From Fidelibacterota bacterium (GTDB lineage Bacteria; Fidelibacterota; UBA8477; JABMPR01), in NCBI GenBank assembly GCA_018650795.1, contig JABIFG010000192.1, forward strand, positions 1 through 47,078: a stretch of 47,078 bases of DNA, read 5' to 3'. The position numbers were made by a program, and so were the translations under genes. This document shows, in pieces, positions 26,611 to 35,216 of this stretch (within the stretch, counting starts at the first letter, position 1; each line of letters opens with the position of its first letter). The notes below the pieces were generated by a model. The model worked only from the letters and a program-made list of their open reading frames with translations, was not told the DNA's origin and searched no databases.

Positions 26611-28556
26611 AGGTCATAACCACAGATGTACTCATCATTGGTGCAGGGTTGGCTGGAGAAAGAGCCGCTATTGCAAGCGCTCAGGCTGGACTTGATGTAA
26701 CCATGCTTTCCCTGGTTCCACCCAGGAGAAGTCACTCGGCCGCCGCTCAGGGCGGGATGCAAGCCTCTCTCGGTAATTCTGTTAAAGGTAAGGGTGATAA
26801 TCCCACCGTTCATTGGCTTGATACAGTAAAGGGCTCTGACTGGGGTGCCGATCAGGAAGTTGCTCGAATATTTGCAGATAATGCCCCCATAGCCATGCGC
26901 GAAATGGCTCATTTTGGTGTTCCCTGGAATCGTGTTGAAGGCGGTCCTCGGGATGTGTACATCAAGGGCAAAAAAACCACCATCGTTGAAGATGATGAAA
27001 AAGAAGGTCTCATTACTGCCCGTGATTTCGGCGGTACCGCAAAGTGGCGGACTTGCTATACAGCAGATGGAACCGGACATACCGTGCTCTATGCTATGGA
27101 TAATCTGGCTGTCCAGCTTGATATCACCATTCATGATCGTATGGAAGCCTTAAGCCTCATTCATGAAGATGGCGAGTGTATTGGTGCCATTGTTCGCTCT
27201 TTGCGCGATGGCGAAATTATGGCTTATGTATCCAAAGCCACAGCCATCGCAACAGGTGGATATGGCCGACTCTATGGTGAATCAACCAATGCCATTATTA
27301 ATGAAGGAACGGGGTCCTGGTTGGCACTACAGACCGGATTGGTCCCACTTGGGAATATGGAAGCAGTCCAGTTCCATCCAACAGGCATCGTACCCACAGA
27401 TATTCTGGTAACCGAAGGCTGTCGCGGTGACGGTGGTCTCCTGTTAGATGTAGATGAATATCGCTTTATGCCCGAATACGAACCAGAAAAACAGGAATTA
27501 GCCTCAAGGGATGTGGTTTCCCGAAGAATGAAACAACACATATTAAAAGGCAAAGGGGTGCAGTCGTCCTATGGTGAACACCTCTGGTTAGACCTGCGTC
27601 ATCTCGGTGAGAAACACCTGACCACAAAACTGCGTGAAGTCTATGACATCTGTATGTTTTTTATCGGTGTAAATCCCATTAAAGAGCTCATCCCTGTGCG
27701 ACCCACTCAACATTATTCCATGGGTGGTATTCGTGTAAACAAGGATGGACATGCCTATGGTATGAAGGGTCTTTTCGCCCTGGGTGAAGTAGCCTGCTGG
27801 GATATGCATGGTTTTAACCGCCTCGGTGGAAATTCATTGGCTGAAACCGTTGTTGCCGGTATGGTCGTAGGCGATGAAATTGCAGATTATGCAAAAGCTA
27901 CTGAACTGAAAGCTAATGTTTCTCTGGCTGAGAAATTTGGCAAGGAACAAACTGACCTGATTGAGCATCTATTAACCAATTCAGGCAAAGAAGATGTTTA
28001 CGCCCTCCGTGACGAAATCGCTGAACTTCTGAAAGATCATGTTCACATTTTCAGAACTGGTGAAGGTTTGGAAAAAGCAGTCAACGGCCTAAAGGAAATA
28101 TTGGGGCGTGTAAAAAATGTGAAGGTCAAATCAAATCCTCCCGGTATGAATCCTGAACTTTCACAAGCCCTCCGGATTGAAGGTATGGCAAAACAGGCCT
28201 ACATTATCGCCAAGGGAGCACTGCTGAGAACTGAATCGCGCGGTGCTCACACTCGCGAGGATTATCCAGCCAGAGATGACAAAAACTGGTTGAATAGAAC
28301 CCTAGCAACCTGGAAAACTGGCGCTGATGAACCTGAATTCAGCTATGAACCTGTTGGCCAACTTGATTTACCCCCAGGTGATCGTGGATACGGTGGCGGA
28401 CAGATGATCGATATGGATCTGAGTCTTGAAGCCTACAACGCCAAAGTCGATGCCGAGCAAAAAGCGCTGGGAAAACATGAGACAAGTGAACCTATTGGAG
28501 TGAAACTCCCTAAAGAAGCCTGGCGTGAAGAATCACCCTATAAGGATGCAAAATAA
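26607..28556 (+). CDS. sdhA: Succinate dehydrogenase/fumarate reductase flavoprotein subunit
   Basis: 649 residues from the ATG at 26607. The frame is open far upstream to 26403, but that stretch is the sdhC shadow. The FAD-binding Rossmann motif is IIGAGLAGERAAIASAQAG (10-28). The covalent-flavin histidine lies in HSAAAQGG (43-50). The substrate site appears in HPTGIVPTDILVTEGCRGDGG and in RPTQHYSMGGIRVN. The C-terminal domain contains RTESRGAHTREDYPARDD with the conserved Arg/His. It oxidises succinate or reduces fumarate. Direction cannot be settled from sequence, though the cytochrome type is shared with menaquinone-linked enzymes. Confidence 0.96.
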   Translation: MKVITTDVLIIGAGLAGERAAIASAQAGLDVTMLSLVPPRRSHSAAAQGGMQASLGNSVKGKGDNPTVHWLDTVKGSDWGADQEVARIFADNAPIAMREMAHFGVPWNRVEGGPRDVYIKGKKTTIVEDDEKEGLITARDFGGTAKWRTCYTADGTGHTVLYAMDNLAVQLDITIHDRMEALSLIHEDGECIGAIVRSLRDGEIMAYVSKATAIATGGYGRLYGESTNAIINEGTGSWLALQTGLVPLGNMEAVQFHPTGIVPTDILVTEGCRGDGGLLLDVDEYRFMPEYEPEKQELASRDVVSRRMKQHILKGKGVQSSYGEHLWLDLRHLGEKHLTTKLREVYDICMFFIGVNPIKELIPVRPTQHYSMGGIRVNKDGHAYGMKGLFALGEVACWDMHGFNRLGGNSLAETVVAGMVVGDEIADYAKATELKANVSLAEKFGKEQTDLIEHLLTNSGKEDVYALRDEIAELLKDHVHIFRTGEGLEKAVNGLKEILGRVKNVKVKSNPPGMNPELSQALRIEGMAKQAYIIAKGALLRTESRGAHTREDYPARDDKNWLNRTLATWKTGADEPEFSYEPVGQLDLPPGDRGYGGGQMIDMDLSLEAYNAKVDAEQKALGKHETSEPIGVKLPKEAWREESPYKDAK

Positions 28557-29302
28557 TGGCACGTACCCTGACATTTAAAATATTCAGATATAACCCCACC
28601 AAAGAGAATGATGAGCCGCATATAGATACCTTTGAGCTGGAGGAGACTCCTCGTTTAAATCTATTTACTGCACTACATCGCATTAGAGAAAAGCAGGCTC
28701 CGGATCTCATGTACGATTTTGTATGTCGGGCTGGTATCTGTGGTTCATGCGCCATGATGATCAATGGTCGACCCACGCTTGCCTGTCGGACACTCACTGC
28801 TGATCTGGCAGATACCATTGAATTGTATCCACTGCCCTTCTTTAAACTCCTCGGTGATCTTTCCGTCGATACCGGTGTCTGGTTCCATGACATGGCCAAA
28901 CGTCTGGAATCCTGGATACATACCACCAAGGAATTTGATCCAACTGCTCAAGAAGAGCGTATGGACAATGCTACAGCCAATAAAATCTATGAATCTGAAC
29001 GCTGCATCGAATGTGGTTGCTGTGTGGCAGCTTGCGCCACAGCCCAGGTTTATCCTGATTTTCTAGGTGCTGCTGGTTTGAACCGGATTGGTCGTTTCAT
29101 GTTCGATCCCCGGGATACCCGTGGAGAGCAGGAATGGTTCGAATTGGTCTCAACTGATATTGGTGTATTCGGCTGTATCGGTATGATGGCTTGTGACGAT
29201 GTCTGTCCCAAGGACCTGCCCCTCCTGGAGGTCTTCTCTTATATACGCCGCAAGATGAATTCTGGAGTGAAAGTCGCCGTAAAGGAAATGGACCTCACCT
29301 AA
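28556..29302 (+). CDS. sdhB: Succinate dehydrogenase/fumarate reductase iron-sulfur subunit
   Basis: 248 residues. The [2Fe-2S] ligands are Cys57, Cys62, Cys65 and Cys77 (CRAGICGSCAMMINGRPTLAC shortened pattern CxxxxCxxC...C). The C-terminal clusters use Cys150, Cys153, Cys156, Cys160 (CIECGCCVAAC) and Cys207, Cys213, Cys217. This is a complete set for the [2Fe-2S], [4Fe-4S] and [3Fe-4S] relay from FAD to quinone. The ATG overlaps the sdhA stop by one base (TAATG). The TAA stop begins the hairpin at 29302-29331, and a strong terminator follows at 29341. Confidence 0.96.
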   Translation: MARTLTFKIFRYNPTKENDEPHIDTFELEETPRLNLFTALHRIREKQAPDLMYDFVCRAGICGSCAMMINGRPTLACRTLTADLADTIELYPLPFFKLLGDLSVDTGVWFHDMAKRLESWIHTTKEFDPTAQEERMDNATANKIYESERCIECGCCVAACATAQVYPDFLGAAGLNRIGRFMFDPRDTRGEQEWFELVSTDIGVFGCIGMMACDDVCPKDLPLLEVFSYIRRKMNSGVKVAVKEMDLT

Positions 29303-29331
29303 AACCTGTTTTCGCGAAGCCAAACAGGTTT
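29302..29331. repeat. 3'-end hairpin repeat, member C
   Basis: AAACCTGTTT (29302-29311) pairs with AAACAGGTTT (29322-29331) around TCGCGAAGCC. It starts on the last base of the sdhB stop codon. Same family as 18992 and 19055. Confidence 0.75.
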
Positions 29332-29340
29332 CATACTCAA

Positions 29341-29374
29341 AGAGCCCCGACATGCCTGTCGGGGCTCTTTTTTT
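29341..29374 (+). terminator. Rho-independent terminator of sdhCAB
   Basis: AGAGCCCCGACA (29341-29352) and TGTCGGGGCTCT (29357-29368) form a perfect 12-bp stem with a TGCC loop and a T-run to 29374. The run touches the stop codon of the convergent FG-GAP gene. Confidence 0.92.
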
Positions 29375-31337
29375 ACTTCAAATAGGTAATCTTTTGAGTA
29401 TGACTATTCCCACCCGCTTCGAGAACCACAAGATAGACACCAGATTCAACCCGCCGGCCCTGCCCATTAAGCCCGGTCCATTCAACCTCATGAGTACCAA
29501 ATGCCTGGCTCTGATCCAATAAAGTTGTGATCCTGCACCCCTTTAAGTCGTAAATAGTGATAGTGGTGTTTCTTGTTTCATTGAGCTCGTAGCGAATAGT
29601 AACTGCGGGATTAAAGGGATTAGGGTAGGCAGCATACAATGTTGGAGAATTAGGCTGCACACCTTCATTCCCAACACTTACGATATTCAGGTTTTCAAAA
29701 TAGTTAAAGGTCCCATCATAATTCCCCACAGTGAGGTCAAGATCACCATCTCCATTGAGATCAGCCAGGGCTGGCGTGGCATTTTGCCCAAAAGTAAATG
29801 CTGATAATGAATCGGGATATTCCGTCCAGCTGTTATTCTCGTAGCTAAAATATTTTACGGCTCTAAAGCCCTTCCCCACCAGCATATCCAAATTTCCGTC
29901 CAGATTGATGTCACCCAGACTTAAAACGGCGTTGCTACCCACATCTAGACCACTAAAGAAGTCAGTATTCTCGGTCCAAAGAGCGTCCAGACTGGTTCCA
30001 GTATTTTCATAATATGAAATTTGCCCATCTTCGCGACCAATACATAAGTCCAGGTCACTATCCTGATCAATGTCATACAATCTGGGGCTGGACCAGCCTC
30101 CCACATTGATCCCGGAAAATTCTGCAGACTCTAGAACAAATCCCGTACCTGTATTTCTGTGATAGTAAAGATTTCCACTGAGATCACCTACTACCAGATC
30201 ATAGTCACCATCTGTATCGAGATCACCAGCAGCAACTGCGGAATAAATTGAGTGATCAATACTGCTGAACTGAGCATGGTTGGCTGTCCAGGCGGGTCCG
30301 GAGGCATTGCCCGTATTTTCATAATATTTAATGTCACCCCCTTGACTCCCGCTAAGAAGATCTAAATCCCCATCGTCGTCAAAATCGATAAACTCGGGAT
30401 TACTAGCACCACCTACATCGATAACACCACCAAATAATGAGGTCACTTCAGACCAGGAGGCCGATGTCAGGGAGCCTGTGTTGCGATAATATTTGAGAGG
30501 ACCTGATGCTGTCCCATGAACCAGATCCTGCTTACCATCTCCCGTCAAATCCACCAAGCAGGGTGAATTCCAGTAGGTAGCTCCACCGAGTCCAGAGAAT
30601 TGGGTGCTTGTCAAAATCCAGTTCCACGCAGAAGGACTCCCTGTATTTTGATAATAATAGAAACCATAGCCATCGCGACCCACCAGAAGATCGAAATCAC
30701 CATCGACATCAAGATCAGAAAACCAGGGGTAGGCGTATAATCCCACATCAAACCAGACCTCCTGAGTTCCATCCATAAAAATGGCATCCTCAGTTGTTCC
30801 ATAATTTTGATAGTAGTGGATGGCCCCTGATTCGCTAAGGCCAATGACCATATCCATATCTCCGTCATTATCCATGTCGGCAAAATGCGGCACTGGATTA
30901 GCCCCAAGACTCATTCCGTCAAAAAACCCATCCACCTTTTCAAACACAGCAGCATTTGACGTACCTGTGTTATCGTATAATTGTAGCCCGGTATATCCAC
31001 CGCTGATAAAATCAAGATCACCATCGGCATCAAGGTCAGCACAAACCCCTATTTCACAGTCTAATTCCTGAACTGAAGCAAAAAGGCTCTCTCCAACTTG
31101 GAAATGTGGTGAAGTTTGTGACCCTGTATTCTCAAAATACAGTGGAGGTCCACTAATATTCCCCAGAATCATATCCATATCCTGGTCATTATCGAGATCC
31201 GCAAAGCGAGGTTGCGAAAAGGGTAAAGAGGGAATCCCACTCGGGTTAAATATTTGGTCATTCTGTTGCCACATTTGCGCCTGACAAATTACAGCTGTAA
31301 CAAAAACTAAAATTAATGATATTATTAATCTATGCAT
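29373..31337 (-). CDS. Secreted FG-GAP/VCBS repeat protein with C-terminal sorting domain
   Basis: 654 residues with a signal peptide (MHRLIISLILVFVTAVICQAQ). I count ten repeats of about 50 residues carrying the calcium-binding core 'DxDxDGDxDxxxG', for example ADLDADGDLDFISGG, SDLDVDGDFDLLVG and ADLNGDGDLDLTVG. Most are followed by an aromatic 'YYxNTG' strand, as in FG-GAP beta-propellers. A sorting domain closes the protein (YPNPFNPAVTIRYEL ... GVYLVVLE ... THTQKITYLK-like end). A surface-displayed or released calcium-binding propeller is the likely form. The stop overlaps the sdh terminator's T-run. No enzymatic domain is seen. Confidence 0.9.
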   Translation of the reverse strand: MHRLIISLILVFVTAVICQAQMWQQNDQIFNPSGIPSLPFSQPRFADLDNDQDMDMILGNISGPPLYFENTGSQTSPHFQVGESLFASVQELDCEIGVCADLDADGDLDFISGGYTGLQLYDNTGTSNAAVFEKVDGFFDGMSLGANPVPHFADMDNDGDMDMVIGLSESGAIHYYQNYGTTEDAIFMDGTQEVWFDVGLYAYPWFSDLDVDGDFDLLVGRDGYGFYYYQNTGSPSAWNWILTSTQFSGLGGATYWNSPCLVDLTGDGKQDLVHGTASGPLKYYRNTGSLTSASWSEVTSLFGGVIDVGGASNPEFIDFDDDGDLDLLSGSQGGDIKYYENTGNASGPAWTANHAQFSSIDHSIYSAVAAGDLDTDGDYDLVVGDLSGNLYYHRNTGTGFVLESAEFSGINVGGWSSPRLYDIDQDSDLDLCIGREDGQISYYENTGTSLDALWTENTDFFSGLDVGSNAVLSLGDINLDGNLDMLVGKGFRAVKYFSYENNSWTEYPDSLSAFTFGQNATPALADLNGDGDLDLTVGNYDGTFNYFENLNIVSVGNEGVQPNSPTLYAAYPNPFNPAVTIRYELNETRNTTITIYDLKGCRITTLLDQSQAFGTHEVEWTGLNGQGRRVESGVYLVVLEAGGNSHTQKITYLK

Positions 31338-31446
31338 GACATCCCCTCACTATTTATGATGAAATCTATGGGTGTCGTCCCTGAAAACAAGTCACAAGGG
31401 GATTTAATGAACATATATTTTTGGGGGAGCAGGCGAATCGATTTTG

Positions 31447-32625
31447 CTATTTAAAGGTTGAGGCTTTCACCATGAGTTCATCCCACTCATCCTCCCAATT
31501 GGAGTCAATGGTTATTCCCCCTCCTGAACCCAGTGAAATTTCAGAACCTTGCTGAACCAGGGTACGAATGGCAATATTGAAACTGAAGTCTCCATCAGGA
31601 TGAAAATATCCCATGGAACCCGTGTAAATGCCCCTGGAACTATCCTCTAATTCATCGATAATTTCCATCGCATGTTTTTTGGGACAACCTGTAATGGAGC
31701 CACCAGGCAACATGGAAAGAAGAGCATCGATGGGCTTAAGATCCTGCCTGAGGCGTCCTGAAATTCTGGAGTAGGTGTGCCACACTCTGGGAAGTTTTCG
31801 CATATCCCTGACAGCCTCAAGAGCAATACTACCAACCTCACTGACTTTGCCCAGATCATTCCTGAGAAGATCCGTGATCATGAAAAGTTCGGCCTGTTCC
31901 TTTCCACTACTCATCAATCTTTGCCTGTGAGCATCATCTTCCTGTTGGCTTGCCCCACGGGGACGGGTTCCCTTAATAGGTTCCGTAGTTAAAATTCCAT
32001 TCTTGTGATGGAGAAATAGCTCGGGTGAAAGTGAATGTATCTTCATGTCGTCAAATTCCATAGCCATGGCATAGTCAGCAGGATGATTTTTTAACATGGC
32101 GGGATATGAAATTGGACGTTGAGACCTGCCCACAAGCTGTTGTGTATAATTGAGCTGATAAAAATCACCAGCGCGGATGTACTCATGAATGCGAGCAATG
32201 CTGCGCGCATAACTTGACTCAGAAATGTTAGCTGTAAATTCAATGGAAGAGGCCGATTCCAGGCCTGGTTCTTTCTCGGCTAAACCAATTGGGTTAAATC
32301 CCACATAATTTGGCTGGCCCTGCTGATACTCAACCCACTTATCATAGGCATGAATAACCGCCAGGGGGATTTGCCTGGAGTGCCGACTGCTCACATCCTG
32401 TAAAGCCATCCCCAGGTCATAGCTAAAATATCCGCTACATAGTTTTTCACGATGCTCTTCAAGAAAATCCAGGAGGGCCGGTAACTCATTTGAATGCTTG
32501 AGGACAAAACTTGCACAGGGGTCGGAAGCCAGAAGGTCACGCCACATTGAAGTGCCATCTCCATCAGTACGAAAACTGATCTCACTAGCTTTGGAAACTT
32601 TAGCCCAGAGTTGCTCCTTGCTCAT
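31447..32625 (-). CDS. pabB: Aminodeoxychorismate synthase component I
   Basis: 392 residues of the chorismate-binding family. The PIKGT motif at 216-220 has the lysine characteristic of PabB (anthranilate synthases have alanine there), which directs 4-amino-4-deoxychorismate formation for folate. Other family blocks are SYARSIARIHEYIRAGDFYQLNYTQ, ELFMITDLLRNDLGKV, LLSMLPGGSITGCPKKHAMEIIDELE and GSGGGITIDS. It starts one base after the pabA stop (TGATATG), so coupled translation is likely. There is no PabC lyase fused or adjacent. The N-terminal part is shorter than in E. coli PabB, as in many FCB relatives. Confidence 0.93.
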   Translation of the reverse strand: MSKEQLWAKVSKASEISFRTDGDGTSMWRDLLASDPCASFVLKHSNELPALLDFLEEHREKLCSGYFSYDLGMALQDVSSRHSRQIPLAVIHAYDKWVEYQQGQPNYVGFNPIGLAEKEPGLESASSIEFTANISESSYARSIARIHEYIRAGDFYQLNYTQQLVGRSQRPISYPAMLKNHPADYAMAMEFDDMKIHSLSPELFLHHKNGILTTEPIKGTRPRGASQQEDDAHRQRLMSSGKEQAELFMITDLLRNDLGKVSEVGSIALEAVRDMRKLPRVWHTYSRISGRLRQDLKPIDALLSMLPGGSITGCPKKHAMEIIDELEDSSRGIYTGSMGYFHPDGDFSFNIAIRTLVQQGSEISLGSGGGITIDSNWEDEWDELMVKASTFK

Positions 32626-32626
32626 A

Positions 32627-33187
32627 TCACAGTGCCAGGAATCTTTTGATAATACGATTCCCAGTATTCATCATTAAAAAGGATTCGGGATGAAACTGCA
32701 ATCCAAAGAGGGGTAAGTGTGTATGCTCCATGGACATAATATCTCCAGCTGCATCATAAGAGGTCGCCTGAAAGCCTTCTGGCACATTATCAATAACCAG
32801 GGAATGATAGCGTGCCACCTCAAAGGAGGATTCCAGATCTGCCATGATTCTTGAGTTCGTGGTCGTGATAGTCGTCGTCTTCCCGTAAACAAGACGATGT
32901 GCGGGAACCACCGATTGACCGAAGGCGACTGCTAAACACTGATGACCCAGACAGATTCCCAGGATGGGGGTAGTTTCTGAAAATGTCCTGATGGCAGGAA
33001 TACAGATGCCAGAATCGGCTGGTGTCCTGGGACCTGGACTAATAATAATTCGTTCAGGATTCAGCGTTGAAATATCATCCAATGAAAGCGCATCATTTTT
33101 TTCAACCATTACCTCTTGCCCAAAACTTGAGACCTGTTGGTACAGGTTATAGGTAAAGGAGTCGTAATTATCAATAAGTAGGATCAA
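32627..33187 (-). CDS. pabA: Glutamine amidotransferase component of aminodeoxychorismate/anthranilate synthase
   Basis: 186 residues of the class I glutamine amidotransferase fold. The nucleophile is Cys79 in GICLGHQC, the catalytic pair is His166 and Glu168 in FHPESF, and the oxyanion strand is SPGPRTPADSG. It starts with MILLIDNYDSFTYNLYQ, typical of PabA/TrpG. It releases ammonia from glutamine for PabB encoded directly downstream. With no trp genes nearby, folate use is the simplest reading, although such subunits can serve both pathways. Confidence 0.92.
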   Translation of the reverse strand: MILLIDNYDSFTYNLYQQVSSFGQEVMVEKNDALSLDDISTLNPERIIISPGPRTPADSGICIPAIRTFSETTPILGICLGHQCLAVAFGQSVVPAHRLVYGKTTTITTTNSRIMADLESSFEVARYHSLVIDNVPEGFQATSYDAAGDIMSMEHTHLPLFGLQFHPESFLMMNTGNRIIKRFLAL

Positions 33188-33205
33188 GCAGGGAAATCCT
33201 CAGGA

Positions 33206-34171
33206 CTAGAACTTTTTATCAGCAAGTGTTTTTAATCTTTCCAGCCGTTCCGCTTCATTCTGTTTTAGCCAGATATCCTGTGAAAGGAGTGTCCAGGCTC
33301 TCAGAAAGTATGGCGCAGCTTCTGCAGGTTTTCCCTGCAGGGTAAGACACTCGGCAATTTCCTCAGAGACATAACCATCTTCATCTTGTCCTGCTGCCTG
33401 CTTCTCCTTTTGTAGGTCAAACTGCATCGCCAAGGCTTGGTCAATATTACCCAGTGAACGCTGGGTGCGTGCGACACACCATCTTGCAATTTGAGTTTCA
33501 ATGACCTGTTCATGAGCTGTGCGCCAGTCCAGGGCTTTGAGAAAAACCGCCAGAGCCTTTTCATATTCCTGCATATCATGATAGGTCCAACCGATGTTAT
33601 TATATAGGGAACCTAACCAACCCTGTGCCCTTTTATCAGGGCTGTTTTCAGCCAATTTCATAGCCTTTTCATTCCAGGGTAACTGCTGATCCTGCTTGGC
33701 AGCAATTCCGAGCATATGAGCTGCATCCACGGCATAAAAGTCAGCTTTTACCTCTACACCCAACTCCCAGGCTTCCATAAACAGAGCTAATGATTCTTCT
33801 TTCTTTCCAGATGAATTGTGAGTCCTGCCCCGCTCCAGTAAATAACGAATCTTCGCAACTGGATACGCAGGTGTCAGCTCCTGCTCAATTTGATCCAGCA
33901 CTGCATGGGCATCTTCAAATTTCTGTTGAAGACCCAGGGTCCGGGCAAGTTGAGTTCTCAGCTCAAGTTGGTATTCCGGTTTCTCCAGTGCATTCGTACT
34001 GGCCAGGACACCCCTGAATTTATGCTCTGTTTCAGCAGGTTCATTATAATTCCATAATTTATCAAAATCGTGCATTTGCATTTTCTCCTCATTGACATCA
34101 CCAATTTTATCAGATGAACAACCTATTAATACCAGTAGAATGACTGTTAACACCACATTTTTTACAAGCAT
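33206..34171 (-). CDS. TPR-repeat lipoprotein
   Basis: 321 residues from the ATG at 34171, which gives MLVKNVVLTVILLVLIGCSS with the lipobox cysteine at residue 18; the longer open frame to 34276 lacks a ribosome binding site. The mature protein is helical with tetratricopeptide-like pairs, for example LYNNIGWTYHDMQEYEKALAVFLKALDW and RTQRSLGNIDQALAMQFDLQKE. It is a likely periplasmic-side scaffold. It lies 18 bp upstream of pabA on the same strand, so it may head that operon, though a functional link is not obvious. Confidence 0.85.
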   Translation of the reverse strand: MLVKNVVLTVILLVLIGCSSDKIGDVNEEKMQMHDFDKLWNYNEPAETEHKFRGVLASTNALEKPEYQLELRTQLARTLGLQQKFEDAHAVLDQIEQELTPAYPVAKIRYLLERGRTHNSSGKKEESLALFMEAWELGVEVKADFYAVDAAHMLGIAAKQDQQLPWNEKAMKLAENSPDKRAQGWLGSLYNNIGWTYHDMQEYEKALAVFLKALDWRTAHEQVIETQIARWCVARTQRSLGNIDQALAMQFDLQKEKQAAGQDEDGYVSEEIAECLTLQGKPAEAAPYFLRAWTLLSQDIWLKQNEAERLERLKTLADKKF

Positions 34172-34312
34172 GAAGCACCTTACTATAAATATTTTATGAT
34201 AATAATCCTTTGCTAATATCAAATTAAGATTTATGCTAGGAGTGCAAAACACAAAATTGATCACCCAGGGGAACAAACACTGATTTTTGGGGAAGTGTAA
34301 GGGAGATATCTT

Positions 34313-35020
34313 ATGAAAATTTCATCGATTAATCGCTTCTCACGAGGAGCGAGCTGGCTACTAATTTTTTACCTGTCATTTGTTATTTCAGGGTGCGCAT
34401 ATAGACCCGCTGAACTCACCCCTGAGCAAGCCCGTGTACTCCAAACCCGAGATTTTAATGGCAGCCCCGCTGAGGTTGCCAAAGCTGCAAGCGTTGTCCT
34501 TCAGGAAATGCACTACACTGTAGGCAATGTCGACATGGGTTTGGGGCTCATGACTGCCAGCAGAACTTCGGAACGCTCCCTGGCACCCATTAGTCGGGAA
34601 ACGGGTGCGCAGAGTGATTTTGAGAGTGAACTGGGGACCTTTTGTCTGATTGCCGGCACTATAGCTGTTGTTGGTTTATTTTTAGCCTGGATGTTTGATG
34701 CATTTGATGGTGATAATGATGACGACGATGATGATAACGATGATCGGCGTCACCCTCAGCGTTCCCACAGATCCCGCTCCCATAATCATGATTCTAACTT
34801 CTTTTGGGGATCCGATAATTCAAGCTCTTCAGGAGCCGATTCCTATACCTACACAATGACAGTTAATCTGGAAGAGCTTTCTCTCCAGCAGACTCGAGTA
34901 CGTTTGACAGTCCAAGGGGAACATTACGAAGGTTCCAGTATTGTTGAATCCGGACCGGTGCAAGACCAGCAATTCTTTATTGATTTCTTTACACGCTTGC
35001 ACACATCACTCAATCGCTAA
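34313..35020 (+). CDS. Lipoprotein with Asp-rich and Arg/His-rich linker
   Basis: 235 residues with a lipoprotein signal (MKISSINRFSRGASWLLIFYLSFVISGC, Cys28). Residues about 35-90 form an alpha/beta segment (FNGSPAEVAKAASVVLQEMHYTVGNVDMGLGLMTASR) that resembles a BamC-like or 'DUF4136'-like fold. It is followed by a hydrophobic helix (about 112-128), then an unusual low-complexity linker: a run of about 12 acidic residues broken by Asn, then an Arg/His/Ser cluster (HPQRSHRSRSHNHD). The last 60 residues (YTYTMTVNLEELSLQQTRVRLTVQGEHYEG) look like the second half of the N-terminal fold. So the helix and charged linker may be an insertion. Metal binding by the Asp/His tract is speculative. Confidence 0.7.
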   Translation: MKISSINRFSRGASWLLIFYLSFVISGCAYRPAELTPEQARVLQTRDFNGSPAEVAKAASVVLQEMHYTVGNVDMGLGLMTASRTSERSLAPISRETGAQSDFESELGTFCLIAGTIAVVGLFLAWMFDAFDGDNDDDDDDNDDRRHPQRSHRSRSHNHDSNFFWGSDNSSSSGADSYTYTMTVNLEELSLQQTRVRLTVQGEHYEGSSIVESGPVQDQQFFIDFFTRLHTSLNR

Positions 35021-35087
35021 GGTTAGCTTATACCAGTTAGCGTCTACCCATAAAGTAATTTTTAAGCAGATGCTATTACAGTTTTTC

Positions 35088-35154
35088 ACAACGAATTTGA
35101 CGAACATTACGAAATAGCATTAAATATTTTCGTGAATTTCGTCAAATTCGTTGT
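35088..35154. repeat. Long AT-rich inverted repeat (67 nt)
   Basis: Outer arms 35088-35104 (begins ACAACGAATTTG) and 35138-35154 are perfect reverse complements over 17 bp, extending to 20 with one mismatch. An inner pair, ACGAAA (35109-35114) and TTTCGT (35128-35133), nests inside. It lies in the 196-bp spacer before the YidD-like gene. It has no G+C-rich terminator core. Confidence 0.75.
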
Positions 35155-35216
35155 AAAAGAAGCGTTTAAAGACAGACTCTAATTACACTAAACTTGAATC
35201 AAACAGAAGGTGATTC

